Source: G963675935 sp963675935
Lineage (GTDB): Bacteria; Planctomycetota; Planctomycetia; Pirellulales; Thermoguttaceae
Direction of reading: 5' to 3'
DNA: 64,000 nt
Assembly (NCBI GenBank): GCA_963675935.2
Contig: CAXXPV010000008.1
Location: 682,001-746,000, forward strand
This document shows, in pieces, positions 50,819 to 59,920 of the stretch. Within the stretch, counting starts at the first letter, position 1. Each line of letters starts with the position of its first letter. The position numbers and the translations under genes are program-made. The notes under the pieces were generated by a model that saw nothing but the letters and a program-made list of their open reading frames with translations, ran no database searches and had not been told where the DNA came from.

Positions 50819-51988
50819 CTACCCCCCTGTCCTGCCCCCCAACACCCGCAAATAAATCTCGCGGATACGCTCGGTCATGTACTCGTGCCGAAAAACCTCC
50901 GCACAGCGCCGCCGGCCTTCACGGCCGAGCCGATCGCGCAACGCCGCGTCGCCGGCCAATAGCGTCAGCTTCTCGGCCATCTGTTCCACGTCGCCGGGCG
51001 GAATCAAATAGCCGGTTTCGTCGGAAACCACCACCTCGCGGGCGCCGTCGATGTCGTAACTGACCGCCGGCCGGCCCGACAAAAGCGCCTGCGGCAACAC
51101 CCGGGCAAGCCCTTCCCGAAAACTCGCATGAACCACAATGTCCATCGCCGAGATCAGCTCCGGGATTCGCGTCGGCGGCACCAGCCCGGTGAATTGGAAA
51201 TAATCGGACATGCCCGCCTCTGCGATTTCGCGTTGCAAACGCTCGCGAAAGATGCCGTCGCCGACGAATAGAAACCTGGCGGTCGGCTGCGTGGCGACAA
51301 CTTTTTTTGCCGCGCGAATCACGTCGTCGTGCCCCTTCAGCTTGAACAGCCGGGCGATCTTGCCGATCACAATATGCTCCGGCCGATAGCCGAGTTCCAC
51401 CCGGACGCGGTCGCGATGTTCGGCCGACTGCAAAAACGGCTCGACCTCCATGCCGCTGTAAACCGTGGTGAACTTTTCACGCGGGGCGATGCGGGCCGCA
51501 ACCATCAGGTCGGTCATGGCGTCGGCCACGCTGACCATCGCATGGCAGCGGCCGGCGGCCCAGCGTTCGCAGGCTTGAATGAACAGCCGCCCTGCCCTGC
51601 CCTGATACGGATGAAACGGCGCGCCGTGAACGGTGTGAACGATGGCCGGCACGCCAAGCGACCAGGCCGCCTGCCGGCCAAGGATGCCGCCCTTCGCGCT
51701 GTGGGTATGCACCACGTCGGGCCGAAACTTTTTGAGCACGCTTTTCAGTTGCCAATAGCTGACCGCGTCGCGCCACGGGTGGATGGGGCGTTGCATCGAC
51801 GGGATGATTTCCAGCGGCACCCCCGCGGCCCTCGCCCGATCCAACAAACTTCCTTCCGGCCCGAGCGGCGGACCGGTGATGAGCAAAACGTCGTCGCCGT
51901 GGCGATGGATCAAGTCCTCGCAATTCAGGACGGTGTTTTCCTGCGCCCCGCCGATGATGAGCCGAGTGATGATGTGGGCGATTCGCAT
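50819..51988 (-). CDS. Glycosyltransferase family 4 protein
   Basis: 389 residues, cytoplasmic, GT-B fold. The N-terminal domain starts RIAHIITRLIIGGAQENTVL and contains DVVHTHSAKGGILGR. The C-terminal domain (about 185-360) has VIGKIARLFKLKGHDDVIRA, FLFVGDGIFRE and the EGLARVLPQALLSGRPAVSY block with the E-x7-E type donor-binding pair. It likely adds a sugar to a surface polysaccharide or lipid. A short YQGRAGR segment is encoded by a G-rich repeat. No other polysaccharide gene adjoins it. Confidence 0.93.
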   Translation of the reverse strand: MRIAHIITRLIIGGAQENTVLNCEDLIHRHGDDVLLITGPPLGPEGSLLDRARAAGVPLEIIPSMQRPIHPWRDAVSYWQLKSVLKKFRPDVVHTHSAKGGILGRQAAWSLGVPAIVHTVHGAPFHPYQGRAGRLFIQACERWAAGRCHAMVSVADAMTDLMVAARIAPREKFTTVYSGMEVEPFLQSAEHRDRVRVELGYRPEHIVIGKIARLFKLKGHDDVIRAAKKVVATQPTARFLFVGDGIFRERLQREIAEAGMSDYFQFTGLVPPTRIPELISAMDIVVHASFREGLARVLPQALLSGRPAVSYDIDGAREVVVSDETGYLIPPGDVEQMAEKLTLLAGDAALRDRLGREGRRRCAEVFRHEYMTERIREIYLRVLGGRTGG

Positions 51989-52001
51989 GAACGACCTGTC
52001 G

Positions 52002-52421
52002 CTATTCCGGCTCGAATGGATTCACCACCGCGACGCCGGCGTGGCGGAAGTCGCTCGTGTTTCTGGTGACAACAGTTAGGCCGTATTGGCGGGCCGTGGC
52101 GGCGACAAGGCTGTCCTTGACTGGCATCGCCCGGCCCTTGTGCCGCAATTCGGCCAGCAACTTCGCCCAGATCGTGGCCGTGTCGGCGTCCAGGTCCAAG
52201 ACCGGCAAACCCTTGATGCTGTCGGCAAGCCATCTCTCGAGCGACGAGCGGCGGCGACCGGGTGGAAGTAAGAGGATGCCCGACTCCAATTCGCCCAGGA
52301 TGATCGGGTTCACAACCACGGACTGCTCGTGCCAGCGAAGCCACTCCACGGCACGCGGCGCCGGCCGCGGCTTGGTCGGCTCGCTCAGCACATTGGCATC
52401 GACCAGATAATCCACCGGCAA
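52002..52421 (-). CDS. PIN-domain (VapC-like) toxin
   Basis: 139 residues. VDYLVDANVLSEPTKPRPAP (first Asp), ELESGILLLPPGRRRSSLER, then KDSLVAATARQYGLTVVTRN with the later acidic residues. It should be an Mg-dependent RNase. The AbrB-type antitoxin gene lies just upstream (6 bases between), and the pair has its own promoter. Confidence 0.92.
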   Translation of the reverse strand: MPVDYLVDANVLSEPTKPRPAPRAVEWLRWHEQSVVVNPIILGELESGILLLPPGRRRSSLERWLADSIKGLPVLDLDADTATIWAKLLAELRHKGRAMPVKDSLVAATARQYGLTVVTRNTSDFRHAGVAVVNPFEPE

Positions 52422-52427
52422 TGGTCC

Positions 52428-52658
52428 TTAGATTTCATCGGTGGACTCGGACTGGATTGGGCGGAACCAGCCTTTGACGGGGCAGGCCAAAAGGCGGTCG
52501 ACTAACCCGGCGCCGGTCTGGCGGGCCGACTTTTTCAGCAGATACTTCCCGCTCTCCAATCGCTCGACGTCGAACTGTTCGCCAGGGCGAATGCCGTCCT
52601 GCCGCCGCAACTCGGCGGGCAACACGATCTGACCTTTGCTCGAAACGATGGTTTTCAT
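52428..52658 (-). CDS. AbrB/MazE-type antitoxin
   Basis: 76 residues. MKTIVSSKGQIVLPAELRRQ and PGEQFDVERLESGKYLL form a swapped-hairpin DNA-binding domain of the VapB/MazE kind. The C-terminal part is the arm that would block the PIN toxin. The ATG lies right at the predicted transcript start, so the message seems leaderless. Confidence 0.9.
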   Translation of the reverse strand: MKTIVSSKGQIVLPAELRRQDGIRPGEQFDVERLESGKYLLKKSARQTGAGLVDRLLACPVKGWFRPIQSESTDEI

Positions 52659-52662
52659 ATTA

Positions 52663-52693
52663 GTAAGATACCGTCTTACATGGGCCGTGTCAA
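52663..52693 (-). promoter_or_regulatory. Promoter and operator of the VapBC-like pair
   Basis: On the minus strand TTGACA (52693-52688), 17 bases, TATCTT (52670-52665). A perfect dyad GTAAGA/TCTTAC (52663-52668 and 52674-52679) overlaps the -10. The ATG at 52658 begins six bases after the -10, leaving no leader. Confidence 0.75.
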
Positions 52694-52706
52694 ATCGGCG
52701 GTTTCG

Positions 52707-52925
52707 TCAGGGCGTCCACTGCATGGCCAATTCGCGTCGATGGACGGCGCAATCGCGCAGATACAGATTGATGAGTTGCTGATACGGCAAGCCGGTTTTC
52801 ACCGACAATTTTTTGAAGTACGCCACGCTATCCCGATCAAGGCGGAGCGTAACCGGCTGCTTGAGCATCTTCACATAGGGATTCGCTCGCGCCTTCATTT
52901 TGGAAAAATCGTAATGCTCTCTCAT
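52707..52925 (-). CDS. BrnA-like RHH protein, second orphan
   Basis: 72 residues from ATG 52925 (upstream GGTGA). MREHYDFSKMKARANPYVKM and PVTLRLDRDSVAYFKKLSVK give the same opening and RHH core as the orphan at 11597, with LPYQQLINLYLRDCAV following. No BrnT-like gene is near. The frame to 52985 is open but without a ribosome site. Confidence 0.8.
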   Translation of the reverse strand: MREHYDFSKMKARANPYVKMLKQPVTLRLDRDSVAYFKKLSVKTGLPYQQLINLYLRDCAVHRRELAMQWTP

Positions 52926-53191
52926 GGCTTCACCTTTGGTAGTCCTCTTGTGCAGTGTACATTGCCAGATTTTGTTGGGCAACATTGGATTTGAAGAAGC
53001 TGCCCCCCGTACGCTTCACTCTGCGGCAAGCGTGAAAATCCGACGTTGCTCCGTACTCCGTACTCCGTGCCTTCATCCGCTCGACATCTCCCTTCCTCCC
53101 GCGAGCGAGAAAAGGTTCTGTTTTGAACCGGCTGGAAATGGAAAATCTCGGTCGTATGGGTTAGAATCAAACCCCAAACGAGGAGAAATCC

Positions 53192-53509
53192 ATGACTGCA
53201 CCACGACGATGTTTCACCACAGACCAGAAGGCTACCATCCTTAAGAGGTACTTGGTCGATAAAGTACCGATGTCGGATCTGTGCGACGAGTACGGCATCA
53301 AGCCCAACCAAATCTACGCCTGGCAGAAAATCCTGTTCGATAACGCCTCGGCCGCCTTTCATCCGGTCGCCAAACGCGAGGCCCAAAAACTGTCCGCTCA
53401 AGAGGAGGAGGTTGCTCGGCTGCGGGCCAAGCTCGTTCAAAAGAACGAGGTCATCTCCGAATTGATGGAGGAGAACGTCCGCGCAAAAAAAGAGGCTGGG
53501 GAACTCTAA
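53192..53509 (+). CDS. IS3-type transposase OrfA
   Basis: 105 residues, ribosome site GAGGAG seven bases upstream. An HTH of the IS3/IS911 OrfA kind (RRCFTTDQKATILKRYLVDK, MSDLCDEYGIKPNQIYAWQK) followed by a leucine-zipper-like coiled coil (QEEEVARLRAKLVQKNEVIS). Near the end, seven As and a G (53485-53492) form a -1 slip site that would join it to OrfB. Confidence 0.9.
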   Translation: MTAPRRCFTTDQKATILKRYLVDKVPMSDLCDEYGIKPNQIYAWQKILFDNASAAFHPVAKREAQKLSAQEEEVARLRAKLVQKNEVISELMEENVRAKKEAGEL

Positions 53510-53556
53510 ACGGATGTTGGGTTCCCCATGACACCCGCGATGAAGTCGTCGATTAC

Positions 53557-54480
53557 GTGCGGCGTTGGAACGAGCGTACAGAGATTCCCGCCCGGCAGTT
53601 CGTCGCTTGGTTGGGCATCACATCGAGCAAGTTTCACGACTGGAAGGATCGCTATGGCAAACGCAACGAACACAACGGTTGGGTGCCGCGCGACTGGTGG
53701 CTCGAAGACTGGGAGAAGCAGTCCATCATCAAGTTTTCGTTCGAGTTTCCGTTGGAAGGCTATCGACGATTGGCGTTCATGATGCTCGACCGCGACGTGG
53801 TGGCGGCAAGCCCCAGCACGGTGTATCGCGTATTGAAATCGGCGGGCCGCATCGGCCGCTCAACGAACAAACCCTCCAAGAAAGGCACGGGCTTCCATCA
53901 GCCGAAAAAACCGCATGAACATTGGCATATCGACATAAGCTACATCAACATCCATGGCACGTTTTACTACCTGACGACGATCCTCGACGGCTACAGTCGG
54001 TACATCGTGCATTGGGAGATTCGCCGTTCGATGACCGAGCAAGACGAGTTGGTTGTTCTTCAGCGTGCAAAAGAAAAGTTCCCGAACGAAACGCCTCGGA
54101 TCATCAGCGACAACGGGTCGCAATTTGTGGCGAAGGATTTCAAGGAGTTCATTCGCATCTGCGGGATGACACATGTGCGGACGAGTCCGTACTATCCGCA
54201 GAGCAACGGCAAGCTGGAGCGATTTCACGGGAGCATCAAAGGCGAGTGTATTCGGCCCGGCACGCCGATCTCGCTGGAGGACGCGATTCGCCTCGTCGGC
54301 AACTATGTGGAGCATTACAACCACGTTCGCTTGCACAGCGCGATCGGCTACATTGCGCCGTCGGACAAGTTGTCGGGCCGCGAGACGGAGATTTTCGCAG
54401 TGCGAGACCGCAAGCTAAACGAGGCTCGCGAGCGTCGCAAGGAGCAACGCGAGGCGTCGCGTTTACGAACGGTTGCCTGA
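53557..54480 (+). CDS. IS3-type transposase OrfB (DDE integrase core)
   Basis: 307 residues as listed from GTG 53557; the frame extends upstream through the OrfA end, so a -1 shift would add the OrfA DNA-binding part. The rve core has HWHIDISYINIHGTFYYLTT (first Asp), RIISDNGSQFVAKDF (second Asp) and SPYYPQSNGKLERFHGSIKG (Glu). Typical IS3 ending VRLHSAIGY. Intact, so possibly active. Confidence 0.92.
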   Translation: MRRWNERTEIPARQFVAWLGITSSKFHDWKDRYGKRNEHNGWVPRDWWLEDWEKQSIIKFSFEFPLEGYRRLAFMMLDRDVVAASPSTVYRVLKSAGRIGRSTNKPSKKGTGFHQPKKPHEHWHIDISYINIHGTFYYLTTILDGYSRYIVHWEIRRSMTEQDELVVLQRAKEKFPNETPRIISDNGSQFVAKDFKEFIRICGMTHVRTSPYYPQSNGKLERFHGSIKGECIRPGTPISLEDAIRLVGNYVEHYNHVRLHSAIGYIAPSDKLSGRETEIFAVRDRKLNEARERRKEQREASRLRTVA

Positions 54481-54988
54481 CGGCTGAAACTCGGCTACGA
54501 TGGTAAACGGCCTGGGCGGAGGATAGGGCTCTGGTGGGAACCAACCCGAGCGCCGACCTAGGGGTTGTGAGCGAGGCATGGGCGGCGGCCACGCTGCCGT
54601 CCACCTCCCTCGCTTACAACATCAATGCGCAAAATCCAAGGCACTACCAAACAACTTTCATGTCTTAACGATCCTTAACTCAGCAATCGACGTTTCCATT
54701 TCACGCTGAACCAAAACAGTTCGGAGTGAGCGAACACCCCCCTCTGCTGTGCCAAAGAACGCCGCCCTTTTCCCCACCGCAGTACGGATTTTTGGAAAAA
54801 CCACGCCAAAAGGATTGTGATTCAGTGGGGGGGGTGGATAAACTAAGGGAACCGCAACATTCCATTCGGCGTACCGTCGCCGGGTGATGAAAAACCATCG
54901 AGGATCGGCAGTGTCCAAAATCGAGTCTGTCTTCCGCTTTCCACGTCAACGACCACGCAACCAAAGAGAACCCAAGAGGGGCAGAATC
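54481..54988. other. Long leader region before the PEP-CTERM gene
   Basis: No gene. It holds the hairpin at 54567-54618 and a G8 run at about 54823-54830. The open frame from 54884 continues into the PEP-CTERM gene, but the signal peptide begins at 54989, so that frame is likely untranslated leader. Confidence 0.45.
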
Positions 54989-56791
54989 ATGAGATGCTCG
55001 CGGCAGCTTTCGCTCGTCCTTTTCGCGGCGATGGGGTTTATTTTTTCGATTTCAACCGCTCGGGCGGCAATTACGGCCGATGGCAACGTCGAGCCGACGA
55101 CTGACCCAAACACTTGGACCAGTTCCACGGATTGTCGTATCGGTGACATCGCTGACGGCAGTCTGATCGTTGACGGCGATAGCGATCTCAAGTCGCATGG
55201 CGGCGATATTGGAGTCAGTGGGGCAGCGAAAGGCGTGGTAACGGTCTCCGGCAGCGGTTCGACGTGGACTACTAATTACCTTAATGTTGGGCTCTTCAGC
55301 AATGGTTTGCTGAACATCAAAGACGGCGGCGCTGTCAGCAATAACTCCGTCTGCGAAATTGGTTATGGCCCCGGCCAGGTAAAAGGCACAGTAACGGTGG
55401 ATGGTAATGGTTCCTCTTTTACCACCGGCCAACTTTGGGTCGGCGATCAGGGTAGTGGAACGCTGAGCATCACGCATCGCGGCAACGTCACCAGTTCTGG
55501 ATGCACAATTGGCCGGTCTGGTGGCTTCCTTACGTATCCTGCAGCAACAGGAGTAATCACTGTAGACGGTTATGGCTCCCAATGGACCGTCACTGGTACT
55601 GGATTTGATATGGGCATCACTGTAGGCTCTGCGGGTAATGGAATTCTTAACATCACCCATGGCGGCACCGTCAGTAGTCATATGGACTACATAGGAAACG
55701 GTTCCTCGTTGGACCCAATCCAGCCGATATTGGGCATCGGTGTCGTAACGGTAGACGGAGTTCTCTCAAAGTGGACGGACAGCTTTCTCTATGTTGGTAA
55801 CTATGGTCGAGGAACACTGAATATCACCAATGGTGCATCCGTTACAACTACCTATTTGAGTTATATCGGCTACGAGGATGGCTCAAAGGGAACCGTCCTT
55901 GTTGATGGTTATTCTAGATGGACAAATGGCGCACTTCATATTGGCGGTCAAGGCAACAACTTGCTTACCAAAGGACAAGGGGCTCTGAGTATTACAGGTG
56001 GAGGTTATGTCAAAGCTACAAGCCTCTATATCGAGACCAATTCGATTCTATCCATTGATGTTGGGGAAAATAGTTGGCTTAACGTAAGCGGAGAAACAGG
56101 CATAATTTCCAATTACGGCACTATTCGCGTCATCGCCGGAGCAAACGCTATTGCCGGCAAAAACTATTATCCGATTTCGGCCACCGGGTGGACGTGGAAT
56201 ACCGAGGGCAAGTATCAGGCCATTGGTGGAACATGGTGGAGGAGTCCCCTGTACGAAAGGTTCACCGCTTCCAGCGTTGTGACGGCAGCGTCCGGCGAAG
56301 AGGTCACGCTCAACTTGTACAACCAACAACGCATGCTGGCAACCGATAGCAAAGTCGGCGGGACCGGCTGGACCGTCGGCGCGAGCTTCCTTGCGTCCGA
56401 TGTCTCGAAGTCGCTTAAAGTCACCGCCTCGGTCATCGACCAAATCGCTTTGACCTCGCTTGAAAAATGTCTGGCCGGCACAAACGACATCGTGCTGGGC
56501 GGCTGGACCTTCACGACCGACACCGGCTACACCGCCGGCGACCCGGCCTATCTCTCCTTCTTGGTTGGCGATTCCTACTCGCGCGACGATCTCCGGGTGT
56601 GGCATCTCGTCGGAACCACTTGGAGCCAATACGACGCGGCCGATCTGACCTGCAACGACGGATACGCCAGTTTCACCGTAACCGGTTTCAGCGGCTACGC
56701 CATTACGGCCGTGCCCGAGCCGGGAATGATTACACTCCTGGCCGTAGCGGGAATTGCATTGGCGGCTTTTGCTCGGCGGAAGATGAAATAG
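54989..56791 (+). CDS. PEP-CTERM protein with T5SS/PEP-CTERM-associated repeats
   Basis: About 600 residues from ATG 54989 (GAGGGG upstream). Signal peptide (LSLVLFAAMGFIFSISTARA). Then about seven degenerate repeats of the form YIG/xVGxxGxGxLNITxGGxVxxxx...GxVTVDGxGSxWT (LNIKDGGAVSNNSVCEIGYG, LNITHGGTVSSHMDYIGNGS). Then a domain ending in the sorting signal: VPEPG, a membrane segment (MITLLAVAGIALAAFA) and RRK. Exosortase would cut at PEP and pass the protein to the surface. Likely a fibrous surface protein. AT-richer than its neighbours. No exosortase gene is in the window. Confidence 0.93.
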   Translation: MRCSRQLSLVLFAAMGFIFSISTARAAITADGNVEPTTDPNTWTSSTDCRIGDIADGSLIVDGDSDLKSHGGDIGVSGAAKGVVTVSGSGSTWTTNYLNVGLFSNGLLNIKDGGAVSNNSVCEIGYGPGQVKGTVTVDGNGSSFTTGQLWVGDQGSGTLSITHRGNVTSSGCTIGRSGGFLTYPAATGVITVDGYGSQWTVTGTGFDMGITVGSAGNGILNITHGGTVSSHMDYIGNGSSLDPIQPILGIGVVTVDGVLSKWTDSFLYVGNYGRGTLNITNGASVTTTYLSYIGYEDGSKGTVLVDGYSRWTNGALHIGGQGNNLLTKGQGALSITGGGYVKATSLYIETNSILSIDVGENSWLNVSGETGIISNYGTIRVIAGANAIAGKNYYPISATGWTWNTEGKYQAIGGTWWRSPLYERFTASSVVTAASGEEVTLNLYNQQRMLATDSKVGGTGWTVGASFLASDVSKSLKVTASVIDQIALTSLEKCLAGTNDIVLGGWTFTTDTGYTAGDPAYLSFLVGDSYSRDDLRVWHLVGTTWSQYDAADLTCNDGYASFTVTGFSGYAITAVPEPGMITLLAVAGIALAAFARRKMK

Positions 56792-56808
56792 CATCCTGAA
56801 TAGCGTCC

Positions 56809-56848
56809 TTGACTTCCTTCATTCCCTGGGATATACATAGTATAGCCC
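56809..56848 (+). promoter_or_regulatory. Promoter and operator of mazE
   Basis: TTGACT (56809-56814), 17 bases, TATACA (56832-56837). A dyad GGGaTATAC...GTATAgCCC (56828-56848) covers the -10. AAGGAGA lies before the ATG. Confidence 0.65.
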
Positions 56849-56861
56849 AAGGAGAAGAATC

Positions 56862-57110
56862 ATGGTGGTCAAGGTGCAGCGTTGGGGCAACAGCCAAGGT
56901 CTCCGGCTGAGCAAGCAGGTTTTGGCGGACGCCCAGGTCTCGGTCGGGGACGAGGTAGACGTCGCGGTTCGGGATGGGCTGATCGTCGTCGCGCCGCTGA
57001 AACGGACGCGGGGAAAAATCAGCCTTCGCAGCCTCCTCGCCAGGATTCCCAAGGATTATCAGCCTCAAGAGACCGACTGGGGTAAGCCCGTCGGCAAGGA
57101 GGCTTGGTAA
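56862..57110 (+). CDS. mazE: MazE-type antitoxin
   Basis: 82 residues. MVVKVQRWGNSQGLRLSKQV and SVGDEVDVAVRDGLIVVAPL form the AbrB-like swapped-hairpin fold of MazE. The C-terminal IPKDYQPQETDWGKPVGKEAW is the toxin-binding tail with the W-G-x-PxGxE(x)W ending found in many MazE. It is intact and has its own promoter. The toxin gene two bases after its stop is broken by an IS66 element, so the antitoxin has no partner here. Confidence 0.93.
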   Translation: MVVKVQRWGNSQGLRLSKQVLADAQVSVGDEVDVAVRDGLIVVAPLKRTRGKISLRSLLARIPKDYQPQETDWGKPVGKEAW

Positions 57111-57112
57111 AA

Positions 57113-57142
57113 ATGCCGGCCTACATTCCGAACAAGGGGGAC
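57113..57142 (+). pseudogene. mazF: mazF, 5' fragment (10 codons)
   Basis: ATG at 57113, two bases past the mazE stop. It encodes MPAYIPNKGD and stops where the IS66 end begins (57143). The last eight bases AGGGGGAC are the target site, repeated at 59913-59920. Joined to 59921-60226 it restores a full MazF of about 111 residues. Confidence 0.9.
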
Positions 57143-57220
57143 GTGTCCGTCCTGTGAACTACATCTTGCATGGTCTGGTATTCTGGAATCGTGGGGCAAA
57201 CGATATCCAGGAGGTCAGTC

Positions 57221-57697
57221 ATGGACAGTGCGCGACGACGGAGCCCGGCGGAAGCGAGACGTTTTTGGGAGTTGGCAATCGATCTGTGGGCGAATAGCGG
57301 GATGAGCGCGGCAGGCTTCTGCCGACGCGAGGGCCTGAAAGAATCCTCGTTCTACGCCTGGCAACAACGGCTGCGAAAAGAGGATCGCCCATCGGAGGCC
57401 ATCGCCACGCTGGCGACAATGGAGTCGACATCGGCGCAACCCGAGACAAAGCCGATAGCCCAGCAGTCCCGTCGGCAGCGTAAGCGGCTGTGTCAGTCCG
57501 CGGGCGATGGCAGCTTGGTGCCCGTGCGTCTGGTGGAGGATGCCGAGCCAATCGCGGCGAACGCGGCCAACACGTCGAGGTCGTCACCGCCCATCGAGAT
57601 TCTTCTTCCGCGTGGGACGCTGATTCGCGTTGAGCACGGTTGCGACATCGCACTGCTGCAGCAAGTCTTGGCCGTGTTGGAGAGCCCGCCGTGCTAA
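57221..57697 (+). CDS. tnpA: IS66 TnpA (accessory HTH protein)
   Basis: 158 residues from ATG 57221 (AGGAGG upstream). RRRSPAEARRFWELAIDLWA and GFCRREGLKESSFYAWQQRL form the HTH. The C-terminal part includes IEILLPRGTLIRVEHGCDIA, the usual TnpA ending. Needed with TnpB and TnpC for transposition. Its stop overlaps the GTG of tnpB. Confidence 0.93.
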   Translation: MDSARRRSPAEARRFWELAIDLWANSGMSAAGFCRREGLKESSFYAWQQRLRKEDRPSEAIATLATMESTSAQPETKPIAQQSRRQRKRLCQSAGDGSLVPVRLVEDAEPIAANAANTSRSSPPIEILLPRGTLIRVEHGCDIALLQQVLAVLESPPC

Positions 57698-58095
57698 GTC
57701 TGCCCGTGGCGGTACGAATCTTCGTCTTCACGGGCGTGACCGACATGAGGAGGAGTTTTGATGGGTTAGCCGCGATGGTCGAGAGCGAGATCGGCCAGAA
57801 CCCGGAGTCAGGCCATTTATTTCTGTTCTTCAATCGTCGCCACGATCGCGTGAAGATTCTTTTCTGGCAGGGCGACGGCCTTGTTCTTTGGTACAAGCGA
57901 TTGGAAGGATCTACCTTCCCATCATTGCGAGCCACCTCTGACAAAGCGGGCGAAACGCCGGCATTGGAGATCCGCGTCGGCGAATTGGCAATGTTGCTCG
58001 ATGGCGTCGATCCGCGGACGGTTACGCGGCGTAAACGATTCTATCGTGTGGCTCGCGCGCGCGATGATTCTCCGCGGCCAGCCCTTCACTCATGA
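57691..58095 (+). CDS. tnpB: IS66 TnpB
   Basis: 134 residues from GTG 57691. VAVRIFVFTGVTDMRRSFDG, PESGHLFLFFNRRHDRVKIL and FWQGDGLVLWYKRLE are the family's core blocks. A short insert (STFPSLRATSDKAGETPALE) comes before LAMLLDGVD. Function within transposition is not settled. Confidence 0.93.
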   Translation: MLSLPVAVRIFVFTGVTDMRRSFDGLAAMVESEIGQNPESGHLFLFFNRRHDRVKILFWQGDGLVLWYKRLEGSTFPSLRATSDKAGETPALEIRVGELAMLLDGVDPRTVTRRKRFYRVARARDDSPRPALHS

Positions 58096-58162
58096 TTTCC
58101 AAACAAAAACTATTCTTTCCCTCTGGAATAAGTCGGGTTCATTGTGTATCTATAGAGACGCC

Positions 58163-59848
58163 ATGAACGCGAACGTCTCTTCATCACCGAACTCATCTTC
58201 GCCGCCGGCGGATACCCCAGACTTGCAACGACTGATCGAAGCTTTGCTGGGTCGGGAATCGCATCTGCTGACCGCTTTGGAGGAATCGTCGCAGACGGTC
58301 GCTGCCCAACAGCAGACGATCGAGAAGCTCAGCCACGAGTTGGCGTTGTTGAAGCGACACATTTTCGGGCATCGTCGCGAGCGGTTTGCCGAAGACCCGC
58401 GTCAGCAGCATCTTTTCGAGGTACAGAACGATTCCTCGTCATCATCGACGCCGGCGGTGGAAAGCACCGAGGAGCCATCGACGCAAAAGCGTCGCGGCCA
58501 CGGTCGTCGGCCGCTGCCGCAGTTTTTGCCGCGCAAGCGGGTGGAACACGCGGTTTCCGCGGAGGAATTGGTGTGTCCGTGCTGCGGCGAGTCGCGGGAG
58601 AAGATCGACGAAGAGGTTAGCGAACAATTAGCCTACGTTCCCGCTTCGCTGTACATTGAGGAGCACGCCCGGTTCACCTACGCCTGCCGGAAATGCCAGG
58701 AACAAGTGGTGACGGCGTCGAAGCCGGCGCAACCGATCGAGAAGAGCGTCGCCGGGCCGAGCTTGCTGGCCCATGTGATCGATGCGAAATACGCCCAGCA
58801 CAAGCCGCTGTATCGTCTGGAAGACGATTTGGCGCGGTATGGGGTGCTGATTCGTCGCAGCACGCTTTGGGGCTGGATGCGAGGTTCGGCCGAGTGCCTG
58901 ACGCCGTTCTATCGGCTGCTGATTCGCCGAACGTTGAGCAGCGGCGTGTTGGGAACCGACGACACGCCGGTGAAAGTTCTCGATCCGGAGTTGGACCACA
59001 CACGAACCGGTCGGTTTTGGAGTTATGTAGGTGACGCTCGGCATCCCTACACTGTCTACGATTACACGCCGAACCGAAAGCGGGATGGTCCGCAGAAGTT
59101 TTTGAGGGACTATCGCGGCGTGCTTCAGGCGGACGCCTTTGGTGGTTATGACGGAATATTCTGGGAGTCGCGCGGGGCGATTGTCGAAGCTGGCTGCAAC
59201 GCGCACGCCCGGCGGAAGTTTTTTGACGCTCGCGACACCTCGCCTCAGTTGGCGCACGAGGCGTTGGCTTTCTTTCAGCAGCTTTACGCTGTGGAACACG
59301 AGGCGGTTGGCATGTCGGACGACGAACGACTGGCGTTGCGCCAGGCGAAGTCGGCGCCCATCATGGAGGCGTTGGCCGATTGGCTACGCGACAAGTTGGT
59401 CGTGGTGCGGCCGAAGTCGCCGATTACCGTTGCGATCAAGTACAGCCTGCGGCAGTGGGAGGCGCTGACGCGGTTCCTCGGCAACGGGGCGATTCCCATC
59501 GACAACAACCGAACGGAGCGATCGCTGAAAGAGCAAGCTCTCGGACGCCGCAATTGGACATTCTTGGGCAGCGATCAGGGCGGCAGCACGGCGGCGGTGC
59601 TTTACAGTTTCGTGGCCAGTGCGAAGCGGCATCATCTCGACCCGCAGGCGTACCTGACCGATGTGTTGACCCGACTGCCGCAGATCACCAATCCGCTTGA
59701 GCTTCGTGGGCTACTGCCGGATCGTTGGGCGAAAACCCATTCGGAGCATGTGCGGAGCTACCGACGCGAAGAATCGGCCGCTGCGGCCCGTCGACGTCAA
59801 AGTCGGCATCGCCAATTGGCGAAGAAGCATCCGAGCCGTCGGTCCTAG
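58163..59848 (+). CDS. tnpC: IS66 TnpC (DDE transposase)
   Basis: 561 residues from ATG 58163. A coiled-coil start (ALEESSQTVAAQQQTIEKLS), KRHIFGHRRERF, a zinc-binding part (CPCCGES and CRKCQEQ) and the DDE core: VLGTDDTPVKVLDPE, LQADAFGGYDGIF and later IPIDNNRTERSLKEQALGRR. It ends with the common LLPDRWAKTH. Intact. Confidence 0.95.
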   Translation: MNANVSSSPNSSSPPADTPDLQRLIEALLGRESHLLTALEESSQTVAAQQQTIEKLSHELALLKRHIFGHRRERFAEDPRQQHLFEVQNDSSSSSTPAVESTEEPSTQKRRGHGRRPLPQFLPRKRVEHAVSAEELVCPCCGESREKIDEEVSEQLAYVPASLYIEEHARFTYACRKCQEQVVTASKPAQPIEKSVAGPSLLAHVIDAKYAQHKPLYRLEDDLARYGVLIRRSTLWGWMRGSAECLTPFYRLLIRRTLSSGVLGTDDTPVKVLDPELDHTRTGRFWSYVGDARHPYTVYDYTPNRKRDGPQKFLRDYRGVLQADAFGGYDGIFWESRGAIVEAGCNAHARRKFFDARDTSPQLAHEALAFFQQLYAVEHEAVGMSDDERLALRQAKSAPIMEALADWLRDKLVVVRPKSPITVAIKYSLRQWEALTRFLGNGAIPIDNNRTERSLKEQALGRRNWTFLGSDQGGSTAAVLYSFVASAKRHHLDPQAYLTDVLTRLPQITNPLELRGLLPDRWAKTHSEHVRSYRREESAAAARRRQSRHRQLAKKHPSRRS

Positions 59849-59920
59849 CCCGCTCTGCCGCGCACTTGCTCATCACCGCCGCTCAGGTATGTGGTGTTCA
59901 CAGGACGGACACAGGGGGAC

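Larger units (their letters stand above)
53192..54480 (+). mobile_element. IS3-type insertion sequence (ends not determined)
   Basis: Two overlapping transposase frames, OrfA and OrfB, with a slip site between them. I searched 53000-53190 and 54480-54640 for matching inverted ends and did not find a convincing pair, so the true length is unknown and no target duplication is claimed. A hairpin with arms tgtgagcgagg/ccctcgcttaca lies at about 54567-54618. Confidence 0.75.
57143..59912 (+). mobile_element. IS66-family insertion sequence within mazF
   Basis: 2770 bp. Terminal inverted repeats GTGTCCGTCCTGTGAAC (17 bp, identical). Perfect 8-bp direct target duplication AGGGGGAC on both sides (57135-57142 and 59913-59920). 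Carries tnpA, tnpB and tnpC, all open. It is inserted after codon 10 of mazF. Confidence 0.95.

Noticed and set aside
54989..56791. Autotransporter (type V) assignment
   Set aside because: The repeats resemble those of autotransporters, but there is no beta-barrel domain and the C-terminus is a PEP-CTERM signal.
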